A DNA stretch of 7,871 nt, taken from positions 10,749 through 18,619 of the forward strand of contig DDWF01000295.1 of assembly GCA_002345845.1 (NCBI GenBank), in the 5' to 3' direction. Source of the stretch: Betaproteobacteria bacterium UBA2293. Its GTDB lineage: Bacteria; Pseudomonadota; Gammaproteobacteria; Burkholderiales; Rhodocyclaceae. A model generated the notes under the pieces. The model had not been told where the DNA came from. It ran no database searches and saw nothing but the letters and a program-made list of their open reading frames with translations. This document shows, piece by piece, positions 4,644 through 7,871 of the stretch. The position numbers and the translations under genes were made by a program. Within the stretch, counting starts at the first letter, position 1, and the number at the start of each line of letters is the position of its first letter.

Positions 4644-6859
4644 ACACCTATCAAGAACGTTTTTGTGAGCAGACCACTGCCGGAATTTCTGTGGCCGAGG
4701 CCGCCGCTTTGGTTGCTGAGAAATACCTCGACGGAAAACATTCTCACCGTGGGAAACACAAAATCACGCAGTCTGATCGCGACAATGAATTCTGGAGCGC
4801 AGCGTTTCTAGCTGAACTGCCTACAGAGATCTGGAGCACAGATGTGATGATCCTTGCGCTGTCCCGCTATCTCGACCAAGAGCGAGTCAGTGCACCACAG
4901 CTAATTGCGTCGATCGCTCGATCGCAGCCTTCCGCGATATGCAGAGCGATCCGGTACGCCCGCATGGTCTACCAACCGAAGGTGGTGCGAATGACCGAGC
5001 TTCGGGAAGTCGCAACTTACTCTCCCGAGATACACGAGCAGTGCTTGATCATCGACATCTTTCTCGATGCCTACTCGGTGCGCCAAGCGGAAATTGATAA
5101 ATGGCAGCAAGCCCTGGCAGACCTGTCACCGTTCGAACTATTGATCTACGCAAGTCTGTTTGCCTTTGAGTATTTGATCCCTGGTCGATTCGCAAACCCT
5201 GAACAGAATATTGAGGATGAGGGGATCTGGTATGCCCTCACGAATCTGATTGCTTGGAAGCTCGAGACCTCAACTGATACAAAAATTTCGCTGTCCGAGA
5301 AAAAAATCGGCATGTCTATGGCCGAGCATCTGGCGCCATTTCTGTTTCCGGGGCGATCAGGAATGCCGCCACGATTCGATTTGATGAAGGCCTTTAATGC
5401 CTTGTTGGCGGCGCAGGTCGAGATGAACGAATTCATCTCTCGCTCAGTCGATGCGCATAGTTACGATGACGCTGTTCGTTTTGTCCGTCATGGTGAGCGA
5501 TTGGAAATCGAGATCACGGACCAAAGCATTCGCGCCCGATGGGAACGAGATGGGCGACGCATGCTGCTGTGCCATGGGTACTGGTTGTACAGAGCTATTG
5601 AAGTATTTGCTTCTTCAGAGATTGCAAATCACCAGATCGGAACGCCAGAAAACCACGAGGCCAACCAGTTGGCGTACATACGAGCGCTACGCACGAAACT
5701 TGAATTGGAAGAAGTTTATGGGATCAATGACTCCGTGTTGCTTGAGTCGGGGGAGCGCGTTAATTTGTTCCAGGCGCTGCTCTCCCTGGAACTGACCTCA
5801 GCTTTCTTCCAACGAGACTATCTGGCCAAATTCGGCGCGTTGCACGCCAAGTCAGGGAATTCTGCGACTGCCCTGAGTGAACTGGCACTTCAGGGATTGA
5901 TGGAGGGAATGCAGAATCGATTTCCGCTGACCTGGTCCGAGAGAGAACAGAAAATCAGATCGATCGTTGGTTGGACGGTCTGCGATAAGTTCCCCAAGGG
6001 CAGTCTGCCGATGGCGGCATCGATTCTGGACTTTTGGACAAACGACTGGCAGGAATTGGCTGCACGTTTGCGTAGCAATGCCCTCGGGCTAGTTCCCGAA
6101 ATATTGGAGCGCCCATTCTTGAAGCTGGGCGGATATTTTGTGCAATTACCTTGGGTAACCGGGCTTCAAAACAACTCCACTGCGGCCATCAATAATCTAC
6201 GCCGGCTTGGTGCGCGACGGGGAGAGGCACAAGAGGAAACGCGTCGCATCGAAAGAAGTCTAGGAAAGCTTTTCGAATCCCGCGGATTCAAGGTCATTCA
6301 AGGTTTTCATCCTGATTCGGAGGCGTATCCGGAGGTGGGTGAAATCGATCTGATCTGTGCCCGAGACGGGATCGTTCTTGTGATCGAGGTAAAGTCGTCG
6401 TTCAGGCGAAGGAGCCAACGAGAGGCTTGGCTCCATGGAAAAACAACCTTGCGTAAAGCAGGACAACAGTTGCGACGCAAGGTTGAGGCAGTTAGTCGGA
6501 TGCTTGCATCAGAACCTGGCGGTGCGGTACTAGGACTGACGAATCCATGTGCCGTCAAGGGAATCATTGCTGACACCTCAATCGAGCATGATCACGAGCG
6601 CTTCAACGGATTTCTGAAGGTGTCGGTCGAGGAAATCCTGATTGCTCTACGGGATGATCGAAAGTTTCTTGCCGACCCTATCGGAGTTCTTGGGAAAACC
6701 AATGAGGAGGATGGCGATGGGACGCTGGCCGAAAAGCAGCTTCTTGAAAGCCTGTACCTCGATGGCTTCAATGCGCTTCGTTTCGTCGAAGTGCTAGAAA
6801 ATGAGTTGGTTTGGTTGGAGGCCGACTCAGATGCCACGCATCTAATGAATGGCGGCTAA
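4640..6859 (+). CDS. Large protein with C-terminal PD-(D/E)XK nuclease domain, otherwise unknown
   Basis: The ORF encodes 739 residues from a TTG at 4640, the only usable start between the in-frame TGA at 4607-4609 and a GTG at residue 18; it may instead be entered by frameshift from the ATG at 4611. Residues 1-530 are mostly helical and match nothing I know; there is no ATPase Walker motif, methyltransferase motif, signal peptide or clear membrane helix. From about 535 to 650 a restriction-endonuclease-like fold is visible: helix RRIERSLGKLFESRGFKV, then GEIDLI with D570, then VLVIEVKSS with E583 and K585, the D-x12-ExK metal site, then an amphipathic helix with GQQLRRKVEAV, like the Q-containing helix after the active site in Mrr/NERD-type nucleases. 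About 90 further residues complete the tail. GC and codon use are lower and more even than in the flanks, implying transfer. There is no neighbouring methylase, helicase or partner, so it may be a self-contained defence nuclease or DNA-processing enzyme; that is inference. Confidence 0.8.
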   Translation: MNTYQERFCEQTTAGISVAEAAALVAEKYLDGKHSHRGKHKITQSDRDNEFWSAAFLAELPTEIWSTDVMILALSRYLDQERVSAPQLIASIARSQPSAICRAIRYARMVYQPKVVRMTELREVATYSPEIHEQCLIIDIFLDAYSVRQAEIDKWQQALADLSPFELLIYASLFAFEYLIPGRFANPEQNIEDEGIWYALTNLIAWKLETSTDTKISLSEKKIGMSMAEHLAPFLFPGRSGMPPRFDLMKAFNALLAAQVEMNEFISRSVDAHSYDDAVRFVRHGERLEIEITDQSIRARWERDGRRMLLCHGYWLYRAIEVFASSEIANHQIGTPENHEANQLAYIRALRTKLELEEVYGINDSVLLESGERVNLFQALLSLELTSAFFQRDYLAKFGALHAKSGNSATALSELALQGLMEGMQNRFPLTWSEREQKIRSIVGWTVCDKFPKGSLPMAASILDFWTNDWQELAARLRSNALGLVPEILERPFLKLGGYFVQLPWVTGLQNNSTAAINNLRRLGARRGEAQEETRRIERSLGKLFESRGFKVIQGFHPDSEAYPEVGEIDLICARDGIVLVIEVKSSFRRRSQREAWLHGKTTLRKAGQQLRRKVEAVSRMLASEPGGAVLGLTNPCAVKGIIADTSIEHDHERFNGFLKVSVEEILIALRDDRKFLADPIGVLGKTNEEDGDGTLAEKQLLESLYLDGFNALRFVEVLENELVWLEADSDATHLMNGG

Positions 6860-6918
6860 CTGACTAAAAGCCGAATTAATGAGACTGATAGCTCAATATC
6901 CGCAAAGGCCGACAAGCA

Positions 6919-6947
6919 GTTGTACAACCATGCCCTCCTCCGGCATG
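6919..6947. repeat. Palindrome and adjacent hairpin downstream of the nuclease gene
   Basis: GTTGTACAAC at 6919-6928 is a perfect 10-base palindrome. It directly abuts CATGCC/GGCATG (6929-6934 and 6942-6947), a 6-bp stem with a CTCCTCC loop. No T tract follows. This could mark the end of the nuclease transcript, an operator for the HMA-like gene, or the right edge of the acquired segment. Nothing else is recognisable in 6860-7011. Confidence 0.3.
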
Positions 6948-7011
6948 CCCGTTCGCGAACTTCCAGCCATTTTTGCTGACTATCCTTCAGTCACCATCAT
7001 CGGAACCTCCC

Positions 7012-7224
7012 GTGCAAAACCAGCTATTCAAGATCACCGGCCTGCAGGACGAACATTCCGTGCGCACGCTGGCCAATGCTATTCAGGATCTGCCGAATAT
7101 CGGCCATCTCGAGATCTCGCTGGAGAAGGGCGAGGCGAGTGTCGAGCATGGGCGCTTTGTCAGCCCGGAGGACATCATCCAGGCCATTGCCGATGCCGGG
7201 TTTGAAGCGGAACTGATGGCGTAA
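7012..7224 (+). CDS. HMA-fold (heavy-metal-associated-like) small protein lacking CxxC
   Basis: A 70-residue protein from a GTG at 7012, with GGA 8 bases upstream as a weak Shine-Dalgarno. The same frame could start at the TTG at 6973, adding 13 residues that do not look like the domain. The pattern is the beta-alpha-beta-beta-alpha-beta ferredoxin-like fold of HMA domains: FKITGLQDEHSVRTLANAI, then LPNIGHLEISLEKGEASVEH, then SPEDIIQAIADAGFEAEL. At the position where copper chaperones and P-type ATPase HMA domains carry GMxCxxC, this protein reads GLQDEHS, and it contains no cysteine at all. Metal binding by the usual site is therefore impossible; a protein-interaction or divergent role is more likely. 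It stands alone, with no CopA- or ZntA-like neighbour, and is convergent with the secreted-repeat gene, sharing the terminator. Confidence 0.75.
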   Translation: MQNQLFKITGLQDEHSVRTLANAIQDLPNIGHLEISLEKGEASVEHGRFVSPEDIIQAIADAGFEAELMA

Positions 7225-7242
7225 TCACGGTCGGCCGGGCGC

Positions 7243-7270
7243 AAAAAAACCGGCGCGCGGCCGGTTTCTT
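7243..7270. terminator. Bidirectional intrinsic terminator between convergent genes
   Basis: AAACCGGC at 7247-7254 pairs perfectly with GCCGGTTT at 7260-7267 around a GCGCG loop. Seven A bases at 7243-7249 give a strong U7 tract for transcripts from the minus strand (the 7288-7584 gene, 20 bases away). The plus-strand tail TTTCTT is weaker but adequate for the HMA-like gene, whose stop is 18 bases upstream. Confidence 0.85.
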
Positions 7271-7287
7271 CGGGGCGAGGTAACCGC

Positions 7288-7584
7288 TTACTTGGTGGCG
7301 TCCGCTTCGCACTTCTTCATGAACGAGGTCTTGGCGGCGCCGGCCAGCGGCTTGCCATTCTTGTCCACGGCCTTGGCGGCGCAGTCGTTGGCGCCCATAT
7401 CGGCTTCACATTTCTTGATGAAGGAGGCCTTGGCGGCACCGGCGAGCGGCTTGCCGTTCTTGTCGATGGCCTTGGCTTCGCAGCTGGCGGCTGCCGGGGC
7501 GGCGGCGGGTGCAGCAGGTGCCTGGGCGAAGGCGACGTTGGCAGCAAACAGGGCGAACAGGGCTGAGGCAAAAAGCTTTTTCAT
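7288..7584 (-). CDS. Secreted two-repeat protein, PsiF-repeat-like
   Basis: A 98-residue protein with a clear Sec signal peptide: MKK, a hydrophobic core to about residue 17, and a VAFA|QA cleavage site after residue 20. The mature part starts with an Ala/Pro linker and then has two copies of a 33-residue period: C-x-A-K-A-(I/V)-DKNGKPLAGAAK-x-SF-x-KKCEAD. Cysteines 35/59 and 68/92 are each 24 apart and could form one disulfide per unit in the periplasm. The pattern C..kA....L.G..k..F...C resembles the PsiF repeat of E. coli phosphate-starvation-inducible PsiF, but with a longer DKNGKPL loop, so the assignment is by resemblance and the function is unknown. Start ATG 7584-7582; AGAGGAG lies 10 bases before it (7595-7601, minus strand). 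It is downstream of the ABC-F gene on the same strand and ends at the strong terminator. No clear promoter was seen. Confidence 0.75.
   Translation of the reverse strand: MKKLFASALFALFAANVAFAQAPAAPAAAPAAASCEAKAIDKNGKPLAGAAKASFIKKCEADMGANDCAAKAVDKNGKPLAGAAKTSFMKKCEADATK
7306..7485. repeat. Tandem in-gene DNA repeat, 99-base period
   Basis: Bases 7306-7386 and 7405-7485 are two similar 81-base units 99 bases apart. They encode the two cysteine-bounded repeats of the secreted protein. Long stretches such as GCGAGCGGCTTGCC/GCCAGCGGCTTGCC are nearly identical, indicating a duplication that is recent or conserved by gene conversion. Confidence 0.8.
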
Positions 7585-7617
7585 TGCGGATTCACTCCTC
7601 TGGTTTGGAAGGCAGGG

Positions 7618-7658
7618 CGCCTTGAGCAGTCAACGGTCGAGCACGGCAAGGCGTTGAC
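7618..7658. repeat. Two interleaved inverted repeats upstream of the secreted-repeat gene
   Basis: CGCCTTG at 7618-7624 pairs with CAAGGCG at 7647-7653. GTCAACG at 7629-7635 pairs with CGTTGAC at 7652-7658. Both are exact 7-base stems and they share bases 7652-7653, so as RNA only one can form fully, or they form a pseudoknot. As DNA they are two half-site pairs in the 105-base gap before the PsiF-like gene and could be operator sequence. Confidence 0.35.
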
Positions 7659-7689
7659 GTTTGGATAATTCTTTTCCAGCGCCCTGATT

Positions 7690-7871
7690 CTACGCCGCCC
7701 GCTTCTGTTGCGCCGCCGCTTCCTCGCGCACGCGGCGGGCCTCGTCGAGCAGGTAGCGCTGGTAGTCGTCGAGGTCGCCGTCGAACGGCCCGACGCCGCC
7801 GCGCGAGACCAGCCAGAATTCGTCGCAGACCGAGCGCAGCAGCGCCCGGTCGTGGCTGACCAGCATGACGG
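7690..7871 (-). CDS. ABC-F family ATPase (YheS-like), C-terminal end, runs off the window
   Basis: The last 59 codons of a minus-strand gene whose start lies beyond the right edge; the stop is TAG at 7692-7690. The visible protein begins VMLVSHDRALLRSVCDEFWL. LVSHDR is the Walker B-following H-switch of the second ABC domain in ABC-F proteins, and FDGDLDDYQRYLL after it is the usual closing segment, most like E. coli YheS. ABC-F proteins are soluble twin-ATPase factors that bind the ribosomal E site and modulate stalled translation. The tail after this is a short Arg/Ala/Glu-rich helix (EARRVREEAAAQQKRAA) without the long coiled-coil arm of Uup, which again favours YheS. ArfB at the other end is also a ribosome-rescue gene, probably coincidentally. 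Confidence 0.88.
   Translation of the reverse strand, partial: VMLVSHDRALLRSVCDEFWLVSRGGVGPFDGDLDDYQRYLLDEARRVREEAAAQQKRAA

Noticed and set aside
4640..6859. Classical restriction-modification system
   Set aside because: No methyltransferase, specificity subunit or helicase motif is present in this gene or its neighbours; only the nuclease domain is supported.
6853..6873. Terminator hairpin CGGCT/AGCCG around the stop of the nuclease gene
   Set aside because: Only a 5-bp stem that contains the stop codon, and no T tract follows.
1..7871. CRISPR array, tRNA or rRNA genes, transposase
   Set aside because: No regularly spaced repeats, cloverleaf, rRNA-like sequence or transposase motif was found on either strand; the only tandem repeat is the in-gene 99-base duplication.

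Overview
The window reads as chromosomal DNA from a GC-rich betaproteobacterium. A Rhodocyclales-type organism is my best guess, from the DUF1631 gene, the HDOD gene and the general gene style; I could not run a database search. Most genes have strong C/G third-position bias. One gene, at 4640-6859, is clearly lower in GC (hand counts: 43% and 55% on two of its 60-base lines, against 67% on a line of the neighbouring HAD gene) and looks acquired.

Layout. Bases 1-118 (minus strand) are the start of an ArfB-type ribosome-rescue hydrolase. Divergent from it, 278-1117 encodes a stand-alone HDOD protein. The 305-base gap that follows (1118-1422) is a regulatory leader: a -10-like box, a class I cyclic-di-GMP (GEMM-I) riboswitch aptamer at about 1161-1269, and a 10-bp hairpin whose 3' arm copies the downstream ribosome-binding site. 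The leader precedes a 730-residue DUF1631 protein (1423-3615). A HAD phosphatase of the phosphoglycolate-phosphatase type follows (3722-4378).

A low-GC insert then carries one large gene (4640-6859). Its C-terminal part holds a PD-(D/E)XK nuclease motif set (GEID...EVK), and its N-terminal ~530 residues are not recognisable. It has no ATG start in its own frame. A 10-codon ATG leader ORF runs into it across an in-phase A-AAA-AAG heptamer, so the start is a TTG, a -1 frameshift product, or the result of a one-base error in an A run. No methyltransferase or partner gene is visible, so a single-gene defence or DNA-processing role is a guess.

The right end has a 70-residue HMA-fold protein without the metal-binding CxxC (7012-7224), an intrinsic terminator between convergent genes (7243-7270), a secreted two-repeat PsiF-like protein on the minus strand (7288-7584), and the 3' end of an ABC-F ATPase gene on the minus strand (7690-7871).

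The best-supported item of interest is the c-di-GMP riboswitch controlling a DUF1631 gene of unknown function. The best candidate for an undescribed system is the nuclease-domain protein with its frameshift-like start.
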